Position numbers and translations under genes: made by a program | Shown here: positions 49,059 to 64,000 of the stretch, one piece after another | How positions within the stretch are numbered: position 1 is the stretch's first letter | Layout: the number at the start of each line of letters is the position of its first letter | The notes under the pieces: model-generated | The model's input: the letters and a program-made list of their open reading frames with translations, nothing else | What the model was told of the DNA's origin: nothing | Databases searched by the model: none | From: Ziziphus jujuba | Taxonomy: Eukaryota > Streptophyta > Magnoliopsida > Rosales > Rhamnaceae | Assembly: GCF_031755915.1 (NCBI RefSeq) | Contig: NC_083387.1 | Coordinates: 11,739,001 to 11,803,000 of the forward strand | Reading direction: 5' to 3' | DNA: 64,000 nt

Positions 49059-51483
49059 TCAATCCTCTGCCTCTTCCCTCTCCCTAGAGACGGCTCCGAA
49101 TTGGCTAATCAAAATGTCCACAACCAAAGGCACTAAGTTCTTGCAAGGTACACTCTTCTTATAAACCTCCCCCAAATGTGAATCACTCCCAATTCTCCCT
49201 CCCAAGTAAACATCCACTCCTTCACAAGGCTTCCCATTTTCATCCCGTGTCATGCACCCCATGAAACCAATATCCGCCACCTGAACTTGTCCACACGTAT
49301 TCGGACAGCCGGTCCAATGCATCCTCACTGGCCCGGTCACAGACACCAACCTCTCCACCTCCTCTGTCACCTTCAATGCCCTGGCCTTTGTCTCAATGAT
49401 GGCTTGCCCACAGAACTGGTTTCCAGTGCAAGCAACCAACCCCTTCATCAGAATAGACGGTTCTGGTGAAAACTTGTCTCCAAGCAATGGCTCCTTGAGC
49501 AAGGCATCGAGTTTTGAGTTTTCGATGTTGGGAATTATGATGTTTTGCTCCACGGTGAGCCTAAGTTCCCCTGTACCGTACTCGTCGGCTAAACGAGCTA
49601 GCTCGTCCATATCATCTGCTTGGACACGACCAACTGGAATGTGAAGACCCACATAGCTTAGACCTTCTTGTCTCTGTGGATGGACACCTAGATAGTCTCT
49701 TCTTTCCCATTGTTTCTCAACAAGTTCTTCAGCAGATGCTCTCTCAAGCTTTTGCTCGGGCATTCTCTTCTCTACTTCTGACCTGAACACTTCTATGCCC
49801 TGCAAATCATGTCAAAATCAATTACATTTTCCACTTACAATATAAAACAAACTAGAAATTTTTGCTCTATTTTTTGAAGAATTTACTCAACTAGTTCATC
49901 GATCAACCACATCATTCTTGTTTTTTGCCTGTTTCCTCGGGTGCCAAGATCCCTATAGGTCTCGAGTATGGCTTTGCAAACAGGGATAACATCATCTACT
50001 GAGACCCAGGCATCCAGAGGAATTGCCTCAGCACATCTTTTTGGACTAAAAAAGCCTCCCACAAGCAAATTGAATCCGAATTTTCCATCTTTTGTGGCTG
50101 GCATGTAAGCAAGATCATTGATGTGAGGGTGCTCAAATAGATCATGAGAGCCCACTACACAAACATTCCACTTCCTTGGCCTGTTTAGATATGAAAAAAC
50201 TAACATTAAAATGCCACAGCAACTATTGCTATAAAGAACCATTTACTAATTTCAAGTTGAAAACTATATATAAATCGGATATTATTGAAGGAAACCATTA
50301 ATACAGACAAAAGCATAGTACAAAATTAAGGTAGATAAAGAGCTTACAAGTTAGTTATAGTTGGATTTCCACGAGAATTTGCGGTGATAAATTGGGACAA
50401 CAAGTTTGTATAGGGTCTTGTGTCAACAATTTCTTGTGGGTCAATCCCAGCAAGAGGGTTCCCAACTGGGTTTCTAACATTGTCCATGCCACTCTGCAAG
50501 CTTGTTAATCCAACTTCAGCAAGACCCTTCAGAATTTCCGGAACATCGGACAAAACCACACCACGGATTTGCCAATTTTGCCTTGTTGTCACGTCTGCAC
50601 AACCATCTTTTCCATATTTTCTGATCACACTGGCTAGGTATCTTGTTTGTGCACTTGTTGTCACACCATTTGGCAGCTTCAGCCTCATCATAAATCTACC
50701 ATCTGATGTCACACCATTCAAAGAAATTCCCATCAAGAAACAAGTAATTGGAGACAAATATTTTTAGAAGCTTATGATTTGTTTAATTGGTTTTCTATAT
50801 GATTTGTGCATGTTTTAAATATGGAAAAAATCTTTATTGATTAATAGCTCTCAATTTCATTTATTTCCTATTCCAAAAAAGAAGAGGGTAGTCGAAAAAA
50901 ACCAAAATCCTAGCTATGAATATTATGTTACCACTAATTCAGGAACAGAAGTAATCTCAATCGGTCAATTCCAGAAAAAGACAAATACCATATAAAACTT
51001 AATCATCCAAGTTCCAAACCATGAACAAAATATTAAAAATAAAATAAAAAATGAGATTGAGATCAATCAGATTCACTACTTACACTGATGCTTTCTCCTA
51101 TGAAAAAGACCAAGCCATTTGAGCCTGACATCAATATCATCCTTTGTCAACTTAACTTTATCAATCTCCTCAACAGACATCTTAGCAAGCTCTTGAATCC
51201 CACCTTCCATGAACAGCTTCATGGGCTCTTTCTCAAGCTTAACTTTCTCCGGAGGATTAATACCTTGTCTGAACTTTTCCTTCAAAACCCAGAACCCATC
51301 TCTCTCCTCCACTCTGGGCTCCAACCTCCCGGAGTCAACCTCCACCTCCGCCGGCGCCACCGCCGGAGAAACAGAGGTGGCAGGGGTGGCAGGGGTGGCA
51401 GGGGTGGCAGAGAGCCTCGTAATTTGAGGTGGTGGAGAGGAAAGAGGAGGTGATGACAGAAACCGAACAGAGAACGATGACAT
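49059..51483 (-). CDS. NIR: Ferredoxin-nitrite reductase, chloroplastic
   Basis: Catalyses six-electron reduction of nitrite to ammonium with reduced ferredoxin, in the plastid stroma, after nitrate reductase. Exons on the minus strand: 51483-51084, 50702-50348, 50180-49892, 49799-49059; together 594 codons plus stop, the usual length of plant NiR. After a Ser/Pro/Thr/Ala-rich transit peptide comes RVEERDGFWVLKEKFRQGIN, then DVTTRQNWQIRG and GLTSLQSGMDNVRNPVGNPL of the nitrite/sulfite reductase repeats. The siroheme/4Fe-4S cysteines are Cys472 and Cys478 (CTGNQFC) and Cys513 and Cys517 (CPNTC), all present. All phases close without a stop. Intron 3 uses a weak donor (GTTGAG); the better GTAAAT 8 nt downstream would give an in-frame stop. 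An in-frame ATG at 51564 would add 27 hydrophobic residues; the internal MSSFS start fits transit peptides better. The product appears intact. Confidence 0.97.
51376..51411 (-). repeat. 9-bp minisatellite coding for Ala-Thr-Pro in the NiR transit peptide
   Basis: Four units of GGTGGCAGG on the + strand, encoding ATPATPATPATS on the minus strand. It lies in the poorly conserved transit peptide, where length change should be tolerated. Confidence 0.9.
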
Positions 51484-51740
51484 GGTGGAGAAAATAGTTG
51501 AGAGAAAGAGAGAGATAGAGAAAAGCAGAGACGTGGAAATGTGGAGGAGGAGAGAGTGGTGCATTTTTGTAGATGGTGAAAAACAGGGGTTCTTGGGGAC
51601 CTTAGGAGGTGAGAAGAGGCTTGTTTCTCTTGGGTTTGTGGAGGGACTCTTGGGTGGTTCGAAGGGTCACCTTTGGCTTTGGCTAAGGAAGCTAAAAAAA
51701 TAGAAAGGAAAGGTCCTAACTGGGACTGAATTATACTGTA
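51484..51740 (-). promoter_or_regulatory. NiR 5' leader and probable core promoter
   Basis: Upstream of the chosen ATG on the minus strand is a pyrimidine-rich leader (CTCTCTTTC and similar, near 51500-51530). A weak TATA-like GTATAATTC sits near 51730. No nitrate-responsive element could be identified by eye. Confidence 0.3.
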
Positions 51741-52392
51741 GGTTTATTCGTTTCTTTCGTTTTATTTATTTATCTTTTTTTTTGGATTTGTTTGTCGGAT
51801 TAAGATGGGACCTACCCAGCTTGTTACCATGAGATTATGTGAATGCGTGGATACAAATTCTGTGGTCGCGCTGGCAATTTGGCAAATGGAAAACTTTCAG
51901 CCCTCCAACCGCCATTTGGATGTGGTGTTCTAAATTTTGAACTACTATCAAGTTTTTAAAATACTAAATCACCCAAAAAAAAAAAAAAAAAAAGAATATT
52001 AGTTAGAAAATACTACAGAATTTTTTATGATAATTTCTGTCTTTTTCTTTTTTTATGCTGAAGATGTTTTTGTTTAGTTGATTAATTTTGACCAAGTATA
52101 CATAATTACACAAAAATATAGATACTTATAAACAAAAAGGTTGAATAATTTTTCATTAATCCAGACATTAGAAAAGTAAAAGATTAAAAACAATTTTTCT
52201 TTGTACTTGGATTACCAGTACTTTTACAATTTTGATCGTAGTTTTTTTTTTTTTTCTTTTTTTTTTTTTTGAAAGAAAAAAATTGAAAGGATGTGATTTT
52301 AAAAGACATGCAGGGAGAGTTGCATGTAAAAGTAAGGTATAGAAGAAAAAAAAAATACCAAAAATAAATAAATTTCATGACAAATGAAGTGA

Positions 52393-52493
52393 GTTAAAAT
52401 CACTTTCATTTTCCTATTTTTTTAGAATATTCCTGATTAAAAAGAAAAAATATATATATTCTAAAAAAATAGGAAAATGAAAGTGATTTTAAC
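52393..52493. repeat. Perfect 38-bp inverted repeat with 25-bp loop
   Basis: The arms are 52393-52430 and 52456-52493; arm one begins GTTAAAATCACTTTCATTTT and arm two ends with its exact complement. The loop (52431-52455) is AT-rich. A transcript from either strand would form a long perfect hairpin. It lies about 0.9 kb upstream of the NiR start codon. It could be a tiny foldback element or a small-RNA hairpin precursor. Confidence 0.92.
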
Positions 52494-52928
52494 CCACACT
52501 TATTTGTCTAATATAAACATCCTTGGTTTGACAAAATCAAACTGACAGTAAAAAGGGCAAAACAGAGGCTCCTGATCCAAGAAAGTTAAAAAAAAAAAAA
52601 TGATCCTTCAGAAGTGTCCAGGAGTCAGTGGCTCCTCTCGACTCGCCACAATCAGTTGGCCGCCCAAAAACCATCTAAAAAAACCTCCTCCACTTGCTTT
52701 TGACCTTTCCAAGTTCCAACACATCTCCATGTCCATTTAAAATCATTCATTTCATACATATCTGCTTGACTGCTTCATTTTATTGTATCTTAGGCTATTG
52801 GGGTGGGGCTCAACATTACCACTCATGACTCAAACCTCTCAACTTTTCGCTTCCTATTTGTCCAACACCCTCTTTTTTTCTCTCTAGTTTTTTCAAAGGT
52901 GACGAATTTCCTCCTTTTCATTTTTTTT

Positions 52929-53087
52929 CCCCTTATTTTCAAGGTGGCAAGTTCTCTACGCTTTAAAAATGTCCACTACTTGTCTGTATTGATTTCTAAA
53001 TTTATTTATTTTTTTCCCCTATTTTCAAGGTGGCAAGTTTTCTACGCTTTAAAAATGTCCACTACTTGTTAGTATTGATTTCTAAAT
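52929..53087. repeat. Tandem duplication, about 87-bp period
   Basis: Both copies hold TTTCAAGGTGGCAAGTT, CTACGCTTTAAAAATGTCCA and GTATTGATTTCTAAA; copy one is 52929-53000 and copy two 53016-53087, with very few differences. Confidence 0.88.
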
Positions 53088-53589
53088 AACTTTTTTGTTG
53101 AAACACAAAAAATTGGGTATACGTATATATTGAAACACGGCACCCCCTTAATTTTAGAAACTATTGTAATGATTAAAAGATAAAAAACACAAGCAAGCAG
53201 CTCTGTTTCTAAGTTGAACCAAGAATTATCGATATGTGAACATTTTCTTTTGTTGAATGGAACTATTTTTTATAATCAAACCCTGAAATTGCACAAATTT
53301 AATACTAAGGCATGTTTTGCTCCATCAAAGGGGCCGAATCTAAGCTTTAACATTTTCCTGTCTGCTAAAGGATCCACAATCAGCTGTGTCAACAGGCTTA
53401 CCCAAGTAAGCCTTATAAATTGTCACTTTGTTTCCTTAAACAACTAACTGTCTGTCATGTAACAAATTCTGTGTGTAAAGATGGTTAAACGACCATGCTC
53501 ATGAAATCAACTCAACCTCTTCGTATTAATTGGAGAACTGCCGGAATATCAGCATCTTGGTGCTCAAGTTGAATGTGCAGGTCATTAAC

Positions 53590-57781
<4,192 letters not shown>

Positions 57782-58140
57782 CTCACAAACTATCTAACTT
57801 TCCCGGAAAAGTGGATGAGAAAGAGAAAGAAACGTCGAGAAAAATATAAAACACAGGTCAACTAAATCCCCCAAAAAAAAAAAAAAAAAAAAAGGAAAAA
57901 AAAAAGCTGCTATTCAAGCTCTCTCCTCCGATACCATCGTCGATAAATTCCGTAAATGAAAAATGGAGTTGAATTTGGGGAGCAGATTATCGTAAATTCT
58001 AAGTCCACGAGGGGTTTTGGAGGACTTAGAATATTCAACTTGGTTTTAGGAAGAAAAATAAAAGCATTAATGAAGTTTGCTTTGGACAAAATACGAACAA
58101 AGGAGGAGTAGTATGAAGGGAAGGGTGGGGTCCCCAATCG
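57782..58140 (-). promoter_or_regulatory. 5' leader and upstream region of the fucosyltransferase gene
   Basis: Upstream of the ATG on the minus strand is a pyrimidine-rich leader (TTTCTTTCTCTTTCTCATCC), a weak TATATTTT box near 57842 and a poly-A/T tract at 57870-57905. A 75-codon minus ORF at 57910-58137 has no recognised domain. Confidence 0.3.
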
Positions 58141-61100
58141 CCAATGGGCCTGAACCTATGTTGGCGTGCCCATTATTTGTAGCCGGTGGAAAATAATTTA
58201 ATTACTGTTTTAGGGGTTTTAGATAATTAATTAATTAATCGGAATTTTTTTTTTTTTTTTCCAATTAATGCTTCCAATCTTCACAACGCAGGACTCGGAA
58301 ATCAGGCCCTTAGCTAATAAAAAAATTTTAAAAAAAAAAAAAAAAAAAAAGGGACTCGGAAATCAGGCGGGATTTCCATTTTCCCCCCACCTAATGGCCC
58401 ATATCTGACCTAACGGGCTGTTTGATACAGGGAACTACTGAAAAAATTGGTTTTCAAAAATCAAATTTTCAAAAATAAAAGTTTTTGAATTTTTTTATAA
58501 TATTAATAGAATAATATATAATTTATAAATAATTAAATAAATTTGTATATTAAAATTAAAAAATAAAATTAATTATTTTAAAAAATTTTAAAATTTGAGA
58601 GGGTCAATTACACATGATAATTTATCATATAGTATAATTTATTTTCTGCTAGATCCATAAATTCTACCTTTTAAAATTTATCTAAATAAAAAAAATATTT
58701 ACTTTTTTAAAAAATTTTAGATTTCTATTAATTTTATTATTATCTAAATATTTTGTAAATTTTTTTTTTAAATTTCAAATTTTTATTAATTTTGTCACTA
58801 CCTAAATACCATGTAAGTTTTTTTATTGGGGAAGATTTTTATTGTTTCACATATTTATGACAAACATTATCTAAAATTTATTTATTTATTTTATATATTC
58901 GGCAGAAAATAATAAATAAATTAAAAATTATTCTCTCAATAATTTCATAAACTTGGTTTACTCTATAATTTGAAATTTTTGCACATGTAATTTTTTTAAA
59001 TTTTTTTATTTATTATTACTGATGATAATTACTAATTTATATAATAAATTTTAATAAAGGGATATTTAATTTTATTGTTTTATAACAAAATTTTTAAAAT
59101 AAATATTTAAATTGTTATCTACATATAAACTTTACTGTAATTATTTATTAATAATAACAAATAATTTTTTTTTCCCCTTAAACTTTGTGCGTGCACTTAC
59201 TTTCATTTTCATGAATAAGTAGTTGAACTAAACTCAAATCTTTGATGGTTTTTTTAACTTTGGATTGTAGCTGTTTCTTTTTATAAAACTTTGGATTGTA
59301 AATTGAACATTAAAAATCATGAATTCATTTCTTTATCCATCTATACTATTTTTTTTTTAATAAGTTGAGGAAGAGAAATTGCATTACCAGGTATTGAACT
59401 CATAATCTTGTATTTTTATCCATCTAATCTAGGCAGATAATTTATCGTCCAAAAAAATATCTAGGTGGATAATTCAAACAATGATCTTGAGCAATAGTTT
59501 TGCTATTGGACAACCAAAACAACATTTAAAATATAATAACTTGATTGTGTAAAATTAATATTTTAGAATATAAATTAGAATAATATTACATATTTTAAAT
59601 TATAGATAAGTTTAGTACAAAAATATGGTACAATAAATAAAATCGAATGAAGTATCTAATTATATGACTTTTATATAATCAGTTTAATTTTTTTCATTCC
59701 AGTTACACAGATAAGCATGGTATATCATTTTTAAAAAAATCTCTAACTGGAATATTATTTATTATTTCATAAAATATAAGCATATCATGACTTACTTTTG
59801 CATGTCTACCTCCCTTTATAATTTATAAAAAGTGTGTATTCTAGTTTTTTGTTATGTTTTGTTTTCCAAGTGATCGAGTTTGAGTTTTTGTGCTGTGGAT
59901 TTGAAATTTGCTTTGGCCAAAAAGTTGGAAGACATTTTGTACCAATAAACATTGAAATACCATCAAACCTTTAGAAATAAAAATGACAATCTACAAGAAA
60001 AAGAAAATGAGGGTTGATCTTTTTAGTTCGTGAACATTCATCAAGTATTTTTTTTGGTAAGCAACATTTATCATGCTGTTAATAGAAGTTTGACATTTGT
60101 GTTTGCCACATTTCGAGGTGAAAAGTATGCCAATCGTGTTTGTCACATAGAATGTAAGATAGCATGTGTTTGTTTATACAGCCAGTAATAAAATTGTCAA
60201 CATCGACGAGCACATTGAGGGTATAATTTCATCGACATGTCGATATTGACGAAGATTTCGAAAATATTATAGAAAGTATATTAATATTTAACTTTTTTTT
60301 ATTTTTTATATATTTTCTTTACTTATTTTATTAATTTATCCTTTTTAGCACTGTAGTGTCCTCCTCTTTTATGCACTTTGACGTTTTTTGGTAGTTTCCC
60401 AGCTTTTGATTATTATTATTATTTTATGTTTTAGTGATTTGTTTCATTATTATTATTATTTTCGTTTATATATTTCTCTTTTTTTTTATCTATATTTTAT
60501 CTTTCCTATCTTGCTTATCTAAAATTTTGTTATATTTTTTAGATTTTATATTTGTAATATTTATTAGCAATTTCCTTACTATATTATATTTATTTAATTT
60601 CTAGTTAATAGCACAATAAATTTATAATTATTCTGTTTTGAAAAAAATAATAATATCTATTTAATTACTTTGTTGTTTTACATAGAAATTTTAGTTCTTT
60701 TTTTTATTTTTCTTAATTTATTTTTGTCATTAGTTTTATATATTTAAATATATATAAATTTTAGAATAACTATGGCGAGATACTTATAAATAAAACATTC
60801 ATTTCATGATCATCTATAGGATCATCATTCAACAAACATTTATAAAAAGGATCTATAAGATCTAAATCATATTTTCCTTTTCTTAAAAAAAAATGTTTCA
60901 GAGAATATTCTAATTAGTTGAAGTTTAAAAACAGCAAAATAATTCTATTAAGTACATTGTGTTAGAATTGAGAAATTCTATTTAGTATTTTCTTCTTTAT
61001 TATTTATTATTTATGTCTACTATTTAGGTAGAATACCATCACCCATTGTTACATTTTTTTGTATATTATTATTTTTTCAAACAGTACTTTAGAAGATAAT

Positions 61101-62500
61101 TCATACTTAAGACTGTATAATGATGCCACCAAAAAACATTTTTTGAATCCATCACGAATTTAGTTTAAAATATAGATTTTTACATATAAAATATTTAATA
61201 CAAATAAAAAAAAAGTAAAACAATTGAAATAATAATGTTAATAATTAGTATAATACAATCTTGTTTATTAAATGTGCGTTTAAGTTATTGATTTAAGACT
61301 TATCAATATAAATATATACGATTATTGGAAGGATTTTTCATCTATATCAATGATTAAAATTTAACTGTGAAGGTGTATTCTTAGTGGTACAACCATTGTG
61401 CTACGCCTAAGAGTATAAATATATACAATTTTTGTCAACTGTTTTTTTTTTTTTTTCCCTAAAGAGTAAATAATGTCTAAATTTATACAATATTAGTTCT
61501 CTTTATGTTTCATGAAAAATGTCCATTTAATTTATTATATATTTAGTTCATCTTATCTTAATTAAGAAATTCAAACCCAAGTCAAAGTTATCCAAATATT
61601 GATTAAAAATATATATGAGAAAACCCAATTAAAATGTAAAATCAAAATATTTCAAATGTCATCTTATATATATATATATATATATATTGGATCATATAGT
61701 TATTAGAAGTTAGAAACTGAAACCTTATTAATTTTTTATACTTATAGTTTTTAAAATATAGATTTACAAAAAAAAAAAAAAAAGTTTATAAAATCTAAAA
61801 TCAATATTTATAAAAATAAAAAAAAAGTTTTTTAAAATCTAAAATCAATCTTATAACAATTTTCTTCAATTTAATTTTATTAATATATTATCTATATATA
61901 TTTTTGTAAGATTATCTTTTTTGAAACATATTCTATATGATAATGCCAAAAAATAAAAAAAGTTATTAATGATATCTTATTAGACACCCCTAATATTTTG
62001 TTTTGAAATACATAATTAATAGTTGAATAGATTAGATTATTTTACTTCTTAAAATATTTTGTTCAAACATTTGAAGGAGCAAAAAGTGTGGAGAGATCTA
62101 AAATTGTCTTCAAAAAAGTTGTAAAACTACTAAAAATACACTTCTAAATTTTGGATTGAACTATAGTTGGATCAAAATCCTCCCTCTAGACCAAAAAATG
62201 CAAAATATAATTGCAATCCTTTTTTGCAAAATTATTTTCTTCATAAAATATGAAAGCCACTTGTTTATCAAATAGAGTACTAAAATAGAATGTCTTTATT
62301 TTATTGATTTATATTTAATTTTACTAATTTTTTATAAATTCCTTTATAATTAGCTATCTTAAATTAATTTTTCAACCAATAAAATGATAACATATTACTA
62401 TTGCTACATCCATATTAAAATACAAATTTTAATTGAAAAAAAAAAGTGTGGAAAGAAACAAGAAATTGACACCTCTCCTATACATCTACATATTTGCCAT
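58141..62500. other. Gene-free AT-rich region
   Basis: Nothing coding. A GTCGACATGTCGATATTGACG-like stretch near 60225 (ATCGACATGTCGATATTGAC) recalls the terminal regions of the hAT family but no ends are recognisable. TA tracts near 61666-61687 and poly-T tracts are present. Confidence 0.5.
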
Positions 62501-63045
62501 ATAGCCCTCCAATTGAATTTCCCAATTCTATGTATAATTAATTAGTCATGCGTCTACAAGTGCATTGGGTACAAAACGAAAGGAATAGGAATTTAAAGAG
62601 AACTTATATCAAAATAGCTAACCAGCACACAATTCATATCAACTTGATTTAATCATAAAACTATTATCTAACCATAAGCCCTATAGCCCTCCAATTGAAT
62701 TTCCCAATTCTATGTATAATTAATTAGTCATGCGTCTACAAGTGCATTGGGTACAAAACGAAAGGAATAGGAATTTAAAGAGAACTTATATCAAAATAGC
62801 TAACCAGCACACAATTCATATCAACTTGATTTAATCATAAAACTATTATCTAACCATAAGCCCTATAGCCCTCCAATTGAATTTCCCAATTCTATGTATA
62901 ATTAATTAGTCATGCGTCTACAAGTGCATTGGGTACAAAACGAAAGGAATAGGAATTTAAAGAGAACTTATATCAAAATAGCTAACCAGCACACAATTCA
63001 TATCAACTTGATTTAATCATAAAACTATTATCTAATCATAAGCCT
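62501..63045. repeat. 182-bp direct repeat, three near-identical tandem copies
   Basis: Units start with ATAGCCCTCCAATTG at 62501, 62683 and 62865. Copies one and two look identical throughout; copy three differs by one T for C near its end (TCTAATCATAAGCC) and then the similarity stops. Each unit contains TAATTAATTAGTCATGCG and AACCAGCACACAATTCATAT. There is no coding frame in common. Located between gene-free DNA and the probable 3' end of the minus-strand gene to the right. Confidence 0.95.
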
Positions 63046-63235
63046 AGCGTACTTTTTTGATAAATGTCTTCCGGCAGCATCACCATTCACCAACATCATT
63101 TCCACCGAGAACTTTTTCCATGAAGAATAGTTACTGGTTTAATCTTTTCCATCGTGGAAACGTATAGCCTTTTATCTCCTTTAGATGTGTAGGTTCCAAC
63201 AATTAACCTGTCAAGCTTCGAAGCTACTTCACGAT

Positions 63236-63666
63236 TCAGCTTCCTCTTAAAAAGTAATGAAGATCAGATTTGGGGAAAATGAAATCCTCAGGCTGCTCTG
63301 ATAACAATTCGTTACGTCCTTGTCTTTGTTCTTCTCTTTCGGATGATGCATTATTAACAACCGAAACATCTGTTGTATGGAACTTTCTTGATGGCACAAC
63401 CTTAGAAAACGCAAATATAGGTGTCAGTGAGCTCTCCAATAACAATGACCTCGCAACAATAACAGGATCTAAATTGTGTATAACTGCTAAGCTCTAAGCT
63501 CAAAAAAATTTAATTCCCATAAAGCCGATTTTTAGTGTTAATACTAATATGTTACTTGATCATTGCTGGAAGTATCATCTGCAACCGCTTTTGGCCTTTT
63601 TGCTGTGGGTTTGCGGCTTGACTTTGCTCCATGGTCTTCATCCACAAAGTTCTGATCAGAAACCTC
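63236..63666 (-). CDS. Probable 3' exons of an unidentified gene, partial
   Basis: Two plausible coding segments on the minus strand. The first (about 63666-63562) translates to EVSDQNFVDEDHGAKSSRKP followed by TAKRPKAVADDTSSNDQ, between an AG acceptor and a GTAACA donor; the Lys/Arg-rich KPTAKRPK part would suit a nuclear localisation signal. The second (about 63482-63236, starting after TTAG) continues in phase with SLAVIHNLDPVIVARSLLLE and ends FLRGS-stop. A second open stretch of about 50 codons in another frame (KLNREVASKLDRLIVGTYTS..., 63245-63100) may be a further exon or UTR. No known family is recognised. Upstream exons would lie beyond the right edge. The exon borders are tentative. 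Confidence 0.35.
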
Positions 63667-64000
63667 TATGGAAAGACAAAACATTTTAAAACAAGAAATA
63701 ATTCAGATGCACAAATAATAAAAGTTTAAACTTGTACTTACCCCTATGGCTAGCAAAACATGCATATACATAAGAACCAAGTTCTAAAATTCTCAGTTAC
63801 CTAGTCGAAGTTGTGTGATATTAATCATTGTCATAGTGACATTTAGCAAAAGTGTGTCTAGTCTCCAGAAAGATTGCTTACATCAAGAAAATACTGAAAG
63901 CCAACATATTTAAAAATCTTATCATAATAACCCCAGGATGTCACAATATCCAAAACTTTTTGTACTGCTTTCAACCATTACAATTAAATGTTCTTAAAAA

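Larger units (their letters stand above)
51741..53589. other. Intergenic region between NiR and the fucosyltransferase gene
   Basis: Upstream of NiR and downstream of the fucosyltransferase gene. Contains poly-A/T tracts, a perfect 38-bp inverted repeat and a tandem duplication, listed separately. No further gene seen. Confidence 0.5.

Noticed and set aside
50420..50767. 115-codon plus-strand ORF
   Set aside because: Shadow of nitrite reductase exon 2.
51564..51564. Upstream in-frame ATG as the NiR start
   Set aside because: It would prepend a hydrophobic 27-residue segment unlike a chloroplast transit peptide; the start at 51483 gives the usual family length. It remains possible.
62501..63045. 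CRISPR array
   Set aside because: Three direct 182-bp units without spacers in a plant genome; an ordinary tandem repeat.

Overview
The window looks like nuclear DNA of a flowering plant, most likely a dicot. It is very AT-rich, has many (TA)n microsatellites, and carries two intron-containing plant genes with GT-AG introns among dense, decayed transposable elements. Genus cannot be fixed from sequence alone; a woody eudicot (Rosales-like) is only a guess.

Layout. 1-20 kb: no host gene. It holds a truncated and a complete copy of a long AT-rich foldback element (1-1160 and 17342-18832), two copies of a 165-bp palindromic MITE (7354-7518, 10714-10878), a small MITE family sitting beside (TA)n tracts, a LINE RNase H relic (about 5450) and a decayed Ty1/copia element with LTR remnants (14415-17054). 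20.6-28.8 kb: a hAT DNA transposon (20589-28822) bounded by a perfect 8-bp duplication AACCTAAC. Its transposase is broken by several lesions. A 2.85-kb solo LTR (24785-27636), with its own 5-bp duplication ATCAT, sits inside the dimerisation-domain exon. 28.8-49 kb: more relics, namely two 472-474-bp copia LTRs (33638-34111 and 44632-45103), a copia RNase H tail, a gypsy-like LTR and a gag-like fragment, with long AT-rich stretches showing no gene.

49-58 kb is the genic island; both genes are on the minus strand. Ferredoxin-nitrite reductase (49059-51483, 4 exons, 594 aa) reduces nitrite to ammonium in plastids. A core alpha-1,3-fucosyltransferase of family GT10 (53590-57781, 7 exons, 514 aa) modifies N-glycans in the Golgi. 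All exon phases close without a stop and both lengths fit their families. The two genes are neighbours but have no evident shared pathway.

58-64 kb: AT-rich intergenic DNA, then three near-identical 182-bp tandem units (62501-63045) directly beside the probable 3' exons of an unidentified minus-strand gene that runs off the right edge.

I found no convincing new multi-gene system. The most informative structures are the nested hAT/solo-LTR insertion with both target duplications intact, the foldback and microsatellite-linked MITE families, the 182-bp triplication, and a perfect 38-bp inverted repeat upstream of the nitrite reductase gene.
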